Shown: one piece after another, positions 35,738-45,099 of the stretch
Layout of the letters: each line of letters opens with the position of its first letter
How positions within the stretch are numbered: position 1 is the first letter of the stretch
NCBI GenBank assembly: GCA_035196065.1
Contig: CP136575.1
Location: 2,520,769-2,584,768 of the forward strand
From: Sphingobium sp.
GTDB taxonomy: Bacteria > Pseudomonadota > Alphaproteobacteria > Sphingomonadales > Sphingomonadaceae
Length of the DNA: 64,000 bases
Reading direction: 5' to 3'
The notes under the pieces: generated by a model
Told to the model about the DNA's origin: nothing
What the model saw: the letters and a program-made list of their open reading frames with translations, nothing else
Database searches by the model: none
Translations under genes and position numbers: made by a program

Positions 35738-37375
35738 ATGACCCTTTCGAACCTTATCAAATCCGGTGTCGCAGCGATCGCAATCGCCGCAGCATTTGGC
35801 AGCCCGGCGCTCGCCGCACCCGCTGCCTCGGCAAAATCCGCCAGCAGCGCAAACAACGGCAAGGTCGTCGTCCTTTCGATCGGCCGAGGCGAGCAGATCA
35901 ATTTGCCGGTGGGTGTCAGCGATGTTGTAGTTTCCAGCCCCAATATCGCCGATGTGGATGTGCGCAGCCCCAGGCAGCTTTACATCTTCGGCAAAAGCGC
36001 GGGTGAAACGACAGTCTACGCAACGGATGCTGCCGGACGCACCGTCTACACAGCCACCGTCCGTGTCGGCCAATATCTGAATTCGATCGACCAGATGCTG
36101 CAACTGGCAATGCCAGAGGCAGATATCACCGTCACGACCATGTCAGGCATCGTTCTTTTGACGGGCACGGTTGCCCAGCCGGAGGACATTGCCGAGGCTG
36201 AAAATCTCGTGCGGCTTCTGGTTGGCGACAGGCAGACCGATGGCGATCCCGTCCGCGTAGTCAGTCGTCTGAAAACCGCTGTCCCGCAGCAGGTCAACCT
36301 GCAGGTGCGCATCGCGGAAGTCAGCCGTTCGCTGGCCAAGGAAATCGCGTCCAACTTCACTTCGCGTGACAATGACGGCAATGGCCTGGTCTTTGGTATC
36401 GGACGCGGCCGGAATGTCGGCACGATTGGCGATATCAATACGTCAGGAATGCCGCGACTTGATGCGTCGTCGCTCTATGGGCTTCCTGCAGGGTCACTCT
36501 TCCTGCCGTTTAATCCGGCGAACGGCCAGTTCGTAACCGGCGGAACGCAATATACGTTCAGCAATCCGGCGGGCAGCAATGTCGTCAATCTGGCAGGAAA
36601 GCTGTTCGGTATCGATATCGCAGCTGCCTTTGACCTTGCAGAACGGGCCGGCCTTTCGTCGACACTCGCACAGCCGAACCTGACCACAATTTCGGGCGAA
36701 AGCGCGGAATTCCTGGCCGGCGGTCAGTTCCCGATCCCGGTTGCCGACAATTTCGGCTCGGTATCGGTCCAGTTCCGCGATTTCGGCGTCAGCCTGAAAT
36801 ATACGCCGACAGTTCAGGCAGACGGCCGCATCCTTCTGCGCGTTCGCCCTGAAGTATCCGACATCTCGTCGCAGGGCGCGGTTCGCATTGCCGGCACCGA
36901 AATTCCGGCGATCACTACCCGTATGGCTGAAACCACGGTCGAACTCGGCTCTGGCCAAAGCTTCATGATTGCTGGCCTGCTATCGAACAGCGCCAACACG
37001 TCGATCGACAAATATCCCGGTCTGGGTGACGTGCCGGTCCTTGGCGCGCTGTTCAAATCGAACGGCTGGCGGCGCAACGAAACCGAGCTGGTCATCGTTG
37101 TGACCCCCTATCTGGTAAAGCCGGTTTCGGAATCGGAAATCAAATTGCCGACCGATGGTTACAACACACCTGCGGACCTGGAGCGGATCCTGCTCAACAA
37201 GACCGCCAGCACTACCAACGGCAATCTGGAACGTCCGATGCCGACGGTTGCACCGGAGAATGTCAAGGGGCCGGAATTCGGCACAATGGGTGAAGCGGCT
37301 CCACCGGTCACCAAGAAACAAGCGCAGAACACCAAGGCAGGCGGCGAAGCCTCTGCCCCCGGTTTCAGCTTTTAA
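35738..37375 (+). CDS. cpaC: Tad pilus outer-membrane secretin CpaC
   Basis: This is the secretin channel for the Flp pilus. The 545-residue product has a signal peptide, a pilus-formation N-terminal domain (VVVSSPNIADVDVRSPRQL), a BON-like domain (about 120-180) and the secretin domain. The latter ends with the conserved DVPVLGALFKSNGWRRNETE and LVIVVTPYLVKPV. A strong GGAGGT precedes the ATG. Confidence 0.95.
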   Translation: MTLSNLIKSGVAAIAIAAAFGSPALAAPAASAKSASSANNGKVVVLSIGRGEQINLPVGVSDVVVSSPNIADVDVRSPRQLYIFGKSAGETTVYATDAAGRTVYTATVRVGQYLNSIDQMLQLAMPEADITVTTMSGIVLLTGTVAQPEDIAEAENLVRLLVGDRQTDGDPVRVVSRLKTAVPQQVNLQVRIAEVSRSLAKEIASNFTSRDNDGNGLVFGIGRGRNVGTIGDINTSGMPRLDASSLYGLPAGSLFLPFNPANGQFVTGGTQYTFSNPAGSNVVNLAGKLFGIDIAAAFDLAERAGLSSTLAQPNLTTISGESAEFLAGGQFPIPVADNFGSVSVQFRDFGVSLKYTPTVQADGRILLRVRPEVSDISSQGAVRIAGTEIPAITTRMAETTVELGSGQSFMIAGLLSNSANTSIDKYPGLGDVPVLGALFKSNGWRRNETELVIVVTPYLVKPVSESEIKLPTDGYNTPADLERILLNKTASTTNGNLERPMPTVAPENVKGPEFGTMGEAAPPVTKKQAQNTKAGGEASAPGFSF

Positions 37376-37399
37376 CTGAGCGAAGAGAGGATCAAGGAC

Positions 37400-37978
37400 A
37401 TGCGTGGTAAGATCATTCTGACGGCATCGCTGGCTTTCACTCTCGCCGGTTGCGGCGCGGTCGGCGCGAATACGTCCATGTATTCGACCAACCAGCCCGT
37501 CGTGCAGCGAACCAATTATGCGATCGACGTCAATGTCGATGGCGGCGGTGTTTCTAATGCCGAGCGGGAGCGTATCGGCCAGTGGTTCGAAGCGATGAAG
37601 CTTGGCTTCGGAGACCGCATCGCGCTTGATTATGGTGATGGCTATGCCGACACATCGGTGAAGCAATCCGTGGCGGCCATCGCGGCTCAACACGGAATGC
37701 TGTTGAACGAGACCGCCCCTGTCACCAGCGGCAATGTAGCGCCTGGAACGGTTCGCATCGTCGTCACCCGTTCGACGGCAAGCGTGCCCAACTGCCCAAA
37801 TTGGACGAAGACGACTGAGGCCAATTACAATTCAAGCAACCACCCCAATTATGGCTGTGCAACCAACAGCAATCTGGCGGCGATGGTGGCAGATCCCGAG
37901 GATCTGGTCAGAGGTCGCGAATCGACCCCTGAAAACAGCCGCGGCGGATCTCGGAAAAAAGCTGGAGGCACCAGATAA
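37400..37978 (+). CDS. cpaD: Tad pilus lipoprotein CpaD
   Basis: CpaD is a lipoprotein thought to help localise the secretin. The 192-residue product has a signal with lipobox FTLAGC (Cys18) and the family segment NYNSSNHPNYGCATNSNLAAMVADPEDL (start near 145) in which the Cys-containing NFGCA-like pattern is preserved. Its stop shares one base with the cpaE ATG. Confidence 0.92.
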   Translation: MRGKIILTASLAFTLAGCGAVGANTSMYSTNQPVVQRTNYAIDVNVDGGGVSNAERERIGQWFEAMKLGFGDRIALDYGDGYADTSVKQSVAAIAAQHGMLLNETAPVTSGNVAPGTVRIVVTRSTASVPNCPNWTKTTEANYNSSNHPNYGCATNSNLAAMVADPEDLVRGRESTPENSRGGSRKKAGGTR

Positions 37979-39234
37979 TGAACGCACCATGGAAAAGCAC
38001 GATTGCCGGAGCGCGTGACCCGTTCATGGGTTATGTGTGCGACGACCTGACGCTCGACGTTATCCGCACCGTATGCGACGAAATGGGCTGGCCACAGGAA
38101 AAAGCCTTTAAGGGTGGCCTGCGCAATGCAGTCCAGTCTCTGTCGATTTCGGCAAGCCCACAAATCCTGCTCGTTGATCTGTCAGAATCGGGGGATCCGA
38201 TCGGTGACATTAACGGCCTAGCAGAAGTTTGCGAACCCGGCACCGTGGTCATCGCCATGGGCCAGGTAAACGATGTGCGCCTTTACCGCGACCTCATGAT
38301 GTCGGGATTGCAGGACTATCTGCTAAAACCGATCAGCCCGGATTCGCTCCGTGATGCTATCGCGCATGCACAGATGATACTGAACGCGCCGAAGCATGAC
38401 GGCGACTCCAAGGATCACCCCCACATGTCGATGGCGATCATCGGTACCCGTGGCGGCGTTGGGGCATCCACAATCGCCACATCTGTCGCTTGGCTGCTGT
38501 CACAACAGCAGGGTCAACTGACCGGTCTGCTTGACCTCGACGTCCATTTCGGAACGGGTGCATTGTCTCTCGATCTGGAACCGGGCCGTGGCCTGACAGA
38601 CGCGATCGACAATCCCAGCCGCATCGATGGCCTATTTATCGAGCGCGCGATGATCAAGGCGAATGATAAGCTATCGATCCTCTCTGCAGAAGCGCCGATC
38701 AACAGCCCAATCCTAACGGATGGCACGGCATTCTTCCAGCTACAGGAAGAGTTTCGCGCAGCCTTTGAAAACACCGTAATCGATCTGCCACGTAGCATGC
38801 TGATCGCCTATCCTCATCTGTTGCAGGACGTGAACGTCGCTGTGGTCACGTGCGAACTGACCTTGGCTTCGGCCCGCGATGCGATCAGGTTGCTGGCTTG
38901 GCTCAAGTCAAACGCGCCACAATGCCAGACGCTGGTCGTTGCCAACAAGGTCCAGTCCGGCGGCGTCGAAATTTCGCGCAAGGATTTCGAAAGCTCGATC
39001 GAACGCAAGATTGATCTGATGATCCCCTATGACGCCAAGGCAACTGCCCAGGCAGCGAAGCTTGGCAAACCACTGGTTGAATCGGTCCGGTCAAGCAAGG
39101 TTTCGGCGGGCATAATCACGCTGGTCGATATGGTGAAAAACAGCACCGTACCGGAATCTGTCGATGACGATAGTGCAGCCAAGCCGAAGAAATCGGTGAT
39201 GGCCGGTTTCAAATCGCTTCTGGCGAAAAAGTAA
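37978..39234 (+). CDS. cpaE: Tad pilus localisation ATPase CpaE
   Basis: CpaE combines a receiver-like N-terminal domain with a MinD/ParA-type ATPase and positions the pilus machine at the pole. The 418-residue product has the receiver-like segment at about 45-130 (DYLLKPISPDSL at its end). The deviant Walker A reads IGTRGGVGASTIATSVAW near 155-172 and is followed by a LLDLDVHFGTGALSLDL Walker A-prime/B region. A Lys-rich C-terminus ends the protein. What follows is unusual: cpaF is not the next gene. Confidence 0.95.
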   Translation: MNAPWKSTIAGARDPFMGYVCDDLTLDVIRTVCDEMGWPQEKAFKGGLRNAVQSLSISASPQILLVDLSESGDPIGDINGLAEVCEPGTVVIAMGQVNDVRLYRDLMMSGLQDYLLKPISPDSLRDAIAHAQMILNAPKHDGDSKDHPHMSMAIIGTRGGVGASTIATSVAWLLSQQQGQLTGLLDLDVHFGTGALSLDLEPGRGLTDAIDNPSRIDGLFIERAMIKANDKLSILSAEAPINSPILTDGTAFFQLQEEFRAAFENTVIDLPRSMLIAYPHLLQDVNVAVVTCELTLASARDAIRLLAWLKSNAPQCQTLVVANKVQSGGVEISRKDFESSIERKIDLMIPYDAKATAQAAKLGKPLVESVRSSKVSAGIITLVDMVKNSTVPESVDDDSAAKPKKSVMAGFKSLLAKK

Positions 39235-39235
39235 C

Positions 39236-39304
39236 ATGCAATCGGAGGGCCGCGTACCGCAATCGTCGGTGCACGGTCTCACCCTGTCGGGCGAACGCGA
39301 ATGA
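39236..39304 (+). other. 22-codon frame, possible residue of deleted cpaF
   Basis: A 22-codon frame starts with ATG one base after the cpaE stop and ends in a TGA that overlaps the tadB ATG as ATGA. These are the junctions expected for a cpaF gene in its usual place, but the body is missing. The peptide itself has no recognisable motif and no ribosome site is visible, so it may be untranslated. An in-frame deletion of cpaF is an inference. Confidence 0.35.
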
Positions 39305-40263
39305 GCAATATAGTTCTGATAGCAGGTGGATTATTGACGCTAGTCTTGCTGGCTATGGCCCTTGCCGGGCCGGCAACCGGCAAGGCAGCAAGTCGCCGTC
39401 TGGGGGCCGTCAAAATCCGTCATTCTGATAGCGTCGATGTTCGCCTTGAACAGCAGATGCGAAAGGCCGTCGCCGCCCGTCGTCCCATCAGCTTTACCTC
39501 TGGCCAAAAAATGTCGGCCAAAGACCGGCTGCAGCTTCGATTGCAGCAGACCGGCAAAAAGTGGACGATCAGTCAGTATATCTATGCCTCTGGCGGCATA
39601 TTGGTGGTCGTTTTCGCCGTATTGGTATTGCGTGGCGCGCCCCTGTCCCTTGCTTTGGGAGCTGGATTTTTCCTCGCATTGGCGGTTCCACATTTCACGA
39701 TCAGTTTCCTGATCAGCAAACGCATCAACGATTTCACGACCAAATTCCCGGAAGCGATCGAGCTTTTGGTACGCGGCCTGAAGTCAGGTCTGCCGGTTAG
39801 CGAAACCTTGATGGTCGTGTCCCGAGAAATTGCCGGCCCTGTCGGCGAAGAGTTCAAGATCGTCACCGAGAAAATCAAAATCGGCAAGACGATGGAAGAC
39901 GCGCTTCAGGATACTGCTGATCGGTTGGGCACCCCAGAGTTCCAATTCTTTGTGATCACGCTTGCGATCCAGCGCGAAACAGGCGGGAATCTGGCAGAAA
40001 CGCTGTCTAACCTTGCCGAAGTCCTTAGAAAACGTGCGCAGATGAAGCTGAAGATCCGTGCAATGTCTTCGGAATCCAAGGCGTCGGCCTATATTGTTGG
40101 CTCTCTGCCATTCGTCGTATTCGGCCTCGTCTGGTCGGTGAACCCCGGATATCTCTCCGGGTTTTTCTCCGAACCTCGGCTGATGATTGCCGGCCTGATC
40201 GGCCTTGTGTGGATGGGTATCGGCGTTGCCATCATGGCAAAAATGGTCAGTTTCGAGATTTAG
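39301..40263 (+). CDS. tadB: Tad pilus inner-membrane platform protein TadB
   Basis: TadB belongs to the type II secretion F (GspF-like) platform family. The 320-residue product has an N-terminal membrane segment, a central pair of membrane segments (about 95-140) and a cytoplasmic domain. This domain contains FPEAIELLVRGLKSGLPVSE and FFVITLAIQRETGGNLAETL, then two further membrane segments. It has no good ribosome site of its own and overlaps the preceding 22-codon frame, so coupled translation is suggested. Confidence 0.93.
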   Translation: MSNIVLIAGGLLTLVLLAMALAGPATGKAASRRLGAVKIRHSDSVDVRLEQQMRKAVAARRPISFTSGQKMSAKDRLQLRLQQTGKKWTISQYIYASGGILVVVFAVLVLRGAPLSLALGAGFFLALAVPHFTISFLISKRINDFTTKFPEAIELLVRGLKSGLPVSETLMVVSREIAGPVGEEFKIVTEKIKIGKTMEDALQDTADRLGTPEFQFFVITLAIQRETGGNLAETLSNLAEVLRKRAQMKLKIRAMSSESKASAYIVGSLPFVVFGLVWSVNPGYLSGFFSEPRLMIAGLIGLVWMGIGVAIMAKMVSFEI

Positions 40264-40279
40264 GAGCGGAGGCAACAAC

Positions 40280-41281
40280 ATGAACAACCCGTCCGCCCCT
40301 GGGCCCGAATTGCTTGGCTTCGATGTATATTGGGTCGCCACCATATTGATGGCTGTCGCCAGCATCGCGGTGCTGATCGCGATCTACGCCGCAGTCACTG
40401 TGCGCGATCCGATGACGAAAAGGGTCAAGGCGCTCAACGAACGCCGCGAGCAGTTGAAGGCCGGCATTACGGCATCGACTGCGAAAAAGCGGGCGAAACT
40501 CATTCGCAATACCGAAACCACCGATCGCATGCGGCAAATGCTGTCGTCGCTAAAAGTGCTTCAGGAAGACCAGATCAAGGTGGCCCAGCAGAAGCTGGCG
40601 CAAGCGGGCATCCGCCGCAAGGATCTGGCCGTTGCCGTCATTTTCAGTCGGCTTGTCGGGCCGATCGTGCTGGGCGGCGGCGTGGCTCTATGGCTGTATG
40701 GCATGGGCGGTCTGGCGGACTGGACAACGATCAAGCGGTTCGGCGTGTTCGCGGCCGCCACCATTGGCGGCTATAAGGCGGCTGATATCTATCTCAACAA
40801 CCTGATTCAGAAACGGACCGATGCGATCCGCAAAGGCCTGCCTGATGCACTCGACCTTTTGGTGATTTGCGCCGAGGCCGGCCTGACCGTCGATTCCGCT
40901 TTCAACCGTGTGGCGAAGGAACTCGGTCGGGGTTTTCCCGAACTGGGCGACGAATTCGCGCTGACAGCGATCGAATTGGGATTCCTGACAGAACGGCGCA
41001 TGGCGTTCGAAAATCTCTCCTACCGCGTCAATCTCGACTCGGTGAAGGGCGTAGTGACGACCATGATCCAGACGGAAAAATATGGTACGCCGCTGGCATC
41101 GGCATTGCGCGTTCTTTCAGCGGAATTCCGCAATGAACGCATGATGCGCGCCGAGGAAAAGGCCGCGCGCCTGCCCGCAATCATGACGGTACCGCTGATC
41201 CTTTTCATTCTGCCGACGCTGTTCATCGTGATCCTGGGGCCTGCGGCCTGTTCGATCGGGGACGCATTCGCAAAGCGCTAA
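40280..41281 (+). CDS. tadC: Tad pilus inner-membrane platform protein TadC
   Basis: The second GspF-like platform protein of the Tad system. The 333-residue product has membrane segments near residues 15-38, two central ones (about 115-155) and a C-terminal one. The conserved cytoplasmic segment is GLPDALDLLVICAEAGLTVDSA. The ATG at 40280 has GGAGGC seven bases upstream. It ends the pilus operon just before a strong terminator. Pilin (flp), cpaF and TadE/F-type genes are not in the window. Confidence 0.93.
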   Translation: MNNPSAPGPELLGFDVYWVATILMAVASIAVLIAIYAAVTVRDPMTKRVKALNERREQLKAGITASTAKKRAKLIRNTETTDRMRQMLSSLKVLQEDQIKVAQQKLAQAGIRRKDLAVAVIFSRLVGPIVLGGGVALWLYGMGGLADWTTIKRFGVFAAATIGGYKAADIYLNNLIQKRTDAIRKGLPDALDLLVICAEAGLTVDSAFNRVAKELGRGFPELGDEFALTAIELGFLTERRMAFENLSYRVNLDSVKGVVTTMIQTEKYGTPLASALRVLSAEFRNERMMRAEEKAARLPAIMTVPLILFILPTLFIVILGPAACSIGDAFAKR

Positions 41282-41300
41282 GCATCAACGATGGCAAAAG

Positions 41301-41330
41301 AAAAAGGCGGGGTTCAACCCCGCCTTTTTT
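41301..41330. terminator. Bidirectional Rho-independent terminator
   Basis: GGCGGGG and CCCCGCC form a seven-bp stem around TTCAA, flanked by AAAAA on the left and TTTTTT on the right. It therefore works in both directions. It lies 20 bases after tadC and four bases after the stop of the convergent fumarylacetoacetase gene. Confidence 0.85.
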
Positions 41331-41333
41331 CGT

Positions 41334-42341
41334 TCAAACAGCAACGACTTCTTGTTCGATTACGCCAAAAACCGGATGATGCCGATCATCCTCCATCCAG
41401 ATGCGCACCGTATCACCTGATTTCAAGAAGGGCGTTTCGGGGTTGCCCCGCAAGATGGTTTCAACCGTCCGCACTTCAGCAAGGCAACTGTAGCCCAAGC
41501 CACCCTCACTGATCGGCTTGCCCGGGCCGCCATCGGCATCGCGATTGGAAACTGTTCCCGATCCGATGATTGTTCCTGCGCCCAAATTGCGTGTCTTGGC
41601 CGCATGTGCGATGAGCTGGCCGAAATCGAAGGTCATATCGATACCCGCATCGGCGCGGCCCAATGGTTTTCCATTCAAGTCGACACAAAGCGCGCCATGC
41701 AGCTTGCCGCCGCCCCAACGGCTGCCCAAGCTGTCGGGCGTCACGAATACCGGCGAAAAGGCGCTGGCAGGTTTAGACTGAAAGAATCCGAAACCCTTGG
41801 CCAACTCGTCCGGGATAAGCCCGCGAAGCGATACATCATTTGTCAGGCCGACCAGCCGGATCGCTTTTCGCGCTTCTTCTGCCGAAATTCCCATCGGCAC
41901 GTCGCCGGTGACCACAACAACTTCCGCCTCCATATCGCAGCCCCATGCCGGGTCGCCGAGCGGAATGGGATCACGCGGGCCAAGAAAGCCGTCAGATCCC
42001 CCTTGATACATCAACGGGTCGTGCCAGAAACTGTCGGGCATTTCCGCACCCCGTGCCTGCCGGACCAATGCGACATGGTTCACATAGGCCGAACCATCGG
42101 CCCATTGATAGGCACGCGGCAAGGGCGAGGCAGCGTCGTGTTCATGAAAACGGTCGCGCGGAATCGCGGCATGCTCCAGATCGGTAGCGAGTGCTTCAAG
42201 TCGAGGCGCGATGCGATCCCAATCATCGAGCGCGGCCTGCAACGTGCCGCAAATATGCGCGGCATCGGCGTACCATGCCAGGTCGTTAGAGACGACAACA
42301 AGGCGGCCATCACGGCCGGATTTCAATGATGCTAATTTCAT
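41334..42341 (-). CDS. Fumarylacetoacetate hydrolase family protein
   Basis: This family cleaves fumarylacetoacetate to fumarate and acetoacetate, the last step of tyrosine degradation. The 335-residue product carries the metal-binding and fold motifs DMEAEVVVVTGDVP, TNDVSLRGLIPDELAKGFG and GTIIGSGTVSNRD. The ATG at 42341 has AGGA about ten bases upstream; earlier in-frame starts would lengthen it by 27 residues without support. HppD and MaiA genes nearby favour fumarylacetoacetase, but the family is broad. Confidence 0.85.
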   Translation of the reverse strand: MKLASLKSGRDGRLVVVSNDLAWYADAAHICGTLQAALDDWDRIAPRLEALATDLEHAAIPRDRFHEHDAASPLPRAYQWADGSAYVNHVALVRQARGAEMPDSFWHDPLMYQGGSDGFLGPRDPIPLGDPAWGCDMEAEVVVVTGDVPMGISAEEARKAIRLVGLTNDVSLRGLIPDELAKGFGFFQSKPASAFSPVFVTPDSLGSRWGGGKLHGALCVDLNGKPLGRADAGIDMTFDFGQLIAHAAKTRNLGAGTIIGSGTVSNRDADGGPGKPISEGGLGYSCLAEVRTVETILRGNPETPFLKSGDTVRIWMEDDRHHPVFGVIEQEVVAV

Positions 42342-42439
42342 ATGGCGTTCCTGCTGTAGAGCTTGATCATGGCTGGACATTGATCTTGCGGCAATCGCTG
42401 AATTCGTCCTAAACTGGTCCAAAGGGGAAATGACAGGCG

Positions 42440-43366
42440 ATGAGGGTCAAGACAATCCTTGCGGCGATGGTGGGTGCGGCGGTTCTGGCTGGCCCATCGA
42501 GCAGTCAGAACGGCTTCGACAACCGATTGGCAGCGGACAATGGCTGGTCGATGGAGCAAAGCCGGAGCGCGGCTTGGCATTTTGCCCAGCACCGGCGGCT
42601 TTCGGGGGCGATCGCCGCATTGCAGCCGCAACGCCCCGGAATCGTCGATGCCTATGTTGTCTCTATCGGCCTCGATTCCGACCCGGTTTTCGGGCGTGAA
42701 GCCGGTGAAGCGCAGAAAGTTCTCGCCCGCCGTTATGGCGCGGTTGGCAGGTCCATATTCCTTGCAGCTGGTGCTGGCCCAGAAGCCATCGGCGCACCGC
42801 AGGGTTCGCCGCCCAATCTGGCAACCGCCCTCGCCGCCGTTGCCGCCAAGATGAACCCCAAGGAGGATGTACTCGTCCTTTTTGCTACAACCCATGGCGA
42901 TCCGCGGCTCGGGCTGGTCTATCGTGATGGCAACAATGCGGTAGGTATGATCGCACCCAAGAAGCTCGCATCGCTTCTCGACGATCTGAAGATAGAACGA
43001 CGGCTGATCATCTTGTCGGCCTGCTATTCCGGAGTGTTCGTGCCCGCATTGAGCAACGAGCAAAGCGTTGTCGTGACGGCGGCTTCTTGGCAGCGCACCT
43101 CCTTCGGCTGTGCGCCAGGCAATGACTGGACCTTTTTCGGAGACGCCTTCATCAACAACGCGCTTCGCAAACCCCAGCCGCTGGAAAAGGCCAATGACGA
43201 AGCCCGATCGCTGATCGCCCTTTGGGAGGCTGGCCGCGGCCTTGTTCCGTCTGATCCGCAGATATTCGTTGGCGCCAAGGCGCGGGCTTGGCTCGATCCA
43301 CTTGAGGCACGCATGCCCAAGACGGAAACCCCCAAGGTCGGCCGGGCCGCCAACGAAACGAGCTGA
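42440..43366 (+). CDS. Secreted C13 (legumain-type) cysteine peptidase
   Basis: The 308-residue product has an N-terminal signal (about residues 1-22) and a caspase-like peptidase C13 domain. The catalytic pair is visible as His152 in LFATTHGDPRLGL and Cys195 in ILSACYSGVF, each at the end of a hydrophobic strand as in legumain/GPI-transamidase-like peptidases. Bacterial members are little studied. It sits between tyrosine-degradation genes on the opposite strand and is probably unrelated to them. The C-terminal tail is basic and low in hydrophobics, so it is likely periplasmic or secreted. Confidence 0.85.
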   Translation: MRVKTILAAMVGAAVLAGPSSSQNGFDNRLAADNGWSMEQSRSAAWHFAQHRRLSGAIAALQPQRPGIVDAYVVSIGLDSDPVFGREAGEAQKVLARRYGAVGRSIFLAAGAGPEAIGAPQGSPPNLATALAAVAAKMNPKEDVLVLFATTHGDPRLGLVYRDGNNAVGMIAPKKLASLLDDLKIERRLIILSACYSGVFVPALSNEQSVVVTAASWQRTSFGCAPGNDWTFFGDAFINNALRKPQPLEKANDEARSLIALWEAGRGLVPSDPQIFVGAKARAWLDPLEARMPKTETPKVGRAANETS

Positions 43367-43380
43367 CGGCATAGCCAGCC

Positions 43381-43935
43381 TTATTCGGATGCCTCAACCG
43401 GCGGTTTGTGCAGCCAGTCTGCATGGCGCGGCGCTGTCTTGGTGCGGCTCCAGTCGTCCAGCATCGCAGGGGCAACCCGCTTCAGTTCGGCATATTGGTC
43501 TTCGGTACCAATGTCGCAGGCCAGTTCGAGCCGGTGGCCATTGGGATCGAAGAAGTAGATCGACCGGAAAATGCCGTGCCATGTCGGACCCAGCACCTCG
43601 ACACCCTGCGCCTCGATATGTGCCTTGGCGGCTTTCAATGTTTCGAAATCGCCGACCTTGAACGCCAGATGCTGCACCCATTTGGGCGTCTGTTCATCGC
43701 GGCCCATTTCCGGTTGGTTGGGCAGTTCGAAAAAAGCGAGCACATTGCCACCGCCGCAGTCGAGGAAGATGTGCATATAAGGATCATATTCGCCGGTCGA
43801 CGGCACATGATCCTCGGCAAAGGCATTGGTATAAGTAAAACCCAATACCCGCTCATACCATTCCACCGTCTCCTTCGCGTCCTTGCAACGATAGGCGACG
43901 TGGTGGATGCGATCTGTCTTGAATGGCACGGTCAT
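43381..43935 (-). CDS. VOC-family (glyoxalase-like) protein
   Basis: The 184-residue product has a vicinal-oxygen-chelate fold with metal-ligand positions at [22 protein letters not shown] and [12 protein letters not shown], which resemble extradiol dioxygenases or glyoxalases. It overlaps the hppD stop by four bases and so belongs to that unit, where it may act on an aromatic or thioester intermediate. The precise reaction is unknown. Confidence 0.75.
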   Translation of the reverse strand: MTVPFKTDRIHHVAYRCKDAKETVEWYERVLGFTYTNAFAEDHVPSTGEYDPYMHIFLDCGGGNVLAFFELPNQPEMGRDEQTPKWVQHLAFKVGDFETLKAAKAHIEAQGVEVLGPTWHGIFRSIYFFDPNGHRLELACDIGTEDQYAELKRVAPAMLDDWSRTKTAPRHADWLHKPPVEASE

Positions 43936-45026
43936 TCTGCAACCTCCAATACGCCACGTTCGATCTGGTCGCGTTCAATGCTTTCGAAGAGCGCCTTGAA
44001 ATTTCCTTCGCCAAAGCCTTCGTCGCCGCGGCGCTGGATAAACTCGAAAAACACCGGTCCTATTTGCGGCTGCGCAAAGATCTGCAAAAGGAGGCGCGGC
44101 GCCCCACCTTCAATGGTGCCATCAATCAGTATGCCCCGCATCTTCAGTTGATCGACAGGTTCGCCATGACCGGGAAGCCGATCTTCCAGCATGGCATAAT
44201 AGGTGTCGGGCGGTGGGGTCATGAAGGTGACACCCAGTTTCTGCAGATTGTTCCAGCAGGCAATAAGATCATCGCAGATCAGCGCGATATGCTGGATACC
44301 TTCGCCATTATAGGCGCGCAGATATTCCTCAATCTGACCACCACCTGCCTTGCCTTCCTCGTTCAGGGGGATGCGGATTTTGCCATCTGGCGCGGTCATT
44401 GCCTTTGACGTCAGGCCGGTATATTCGCCCTTAATGTCGAAATAGCGGATTTCGCGGAAGTTGAAGATCCGCTCATACCAAGCCGCCCAATGCGCCATCC
44501 GGCCGCCATAGACATTGTGGGTCAGGTGATCGATCGACTTGAAACCGGCACCCACCGGAAAATGCTCAACGCCGGGCAGGAACACGAAATCAATATCATA
44601 TATCGACAGCGCGTCAGGATTTTCGAGCGTGGCATATCGATCCACAAGATAGATGAACGCGCCGCCAATTCCTTTGATTGCGGGTATGCGCAATTCCATG
44701 ACGCCGGTGCGGCTTTCGACAGGTTCGGCGCCGCGCTCAATTGCCTTCTTATAAGCCTTGGCGGCGTCCTTGACGCGAAACGCCATGCCGCAGGCCGAAG
44801 GGCCATGTTCGGCGGCGAAGTAGGCGGCGGGGCTGCGCGGTTCATAATTGGCGATCAGGTTGATTTCACCCTGCCGCCAGAGATGCACATCCTTTGACCG
44901 GTGCCGGGCAACACGGGTGAATCCCATGCTTTCAAAGACCGGTTCGAGAAGGCCTTTTTCAGATGCAGTAAATTCGACAAATTCGAAGCCATCAAGGCCG
45001 AGGGGATTATCGAAAAGATCGGGCAT
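43932..45026 (-). CDS. hppD: 4-hydroxyphenylpyruvate dioxygenase
   Basis: HppD is the Fe(II) enzyme that converts 4-hydroxyphenylpyruvate to homogentisate in tyrosine breakdown. The three iron ligands fit [26 protein letters not shown] and the Glu of [12 protein letters not shown]. The 364-residue length and the terminal [18 protein letters not shown] are characteristic. It is followed by the VOC gene (four-base overlap) and preceded by a MarR gene 73 bases upstream. Confidence 0.95.
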   Translation of the reverse strand: MPDLFDNPLGLDGFEFVEFTASEKGLLEPVFESMGFTRVARHRSKDVHLWRQGEINLIANYEPRSPAAYFAAEHGPSACGMAFRVKDAAKAYKKAIERGAEPVESRTGVMELRIPAIKGIGGAFIYLVDRYATLENPDALSIYDIDFVFLPGVEHFPVGAGFKSIDHLTHNVYGGRMAHWAAWYERIFNFREIRYFDIKGEYTGLTSKAMTAPDGKIRIPLNEEGKAGGGQIEEYLRAYNGEGIQHIALICDDLIACWNNLQKLGVTFMTPPPDTYYAMLEDRLPGHGEPVDQLKMRGILIDGTIEGGAPRLLLQIFAQPQIGPVFFEFIQRRGDEGFGEGNFKALFESIERDQIERGVLEVAE

Positions 45027-45099
45027 GGAAAATCATCCAGAAGAAGCAGAGCTATGTTCGCTTCCCCGATCGCCCAATTTGGTATCAATTGCAACTAGT

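Noticed and set aside
42338-43372. 344-codon minus-strand frame over the C13 peptidase gene
   Set aside because: The plus-strand frame has a signal peptide and both catalytic motifs; the minus frame has none.
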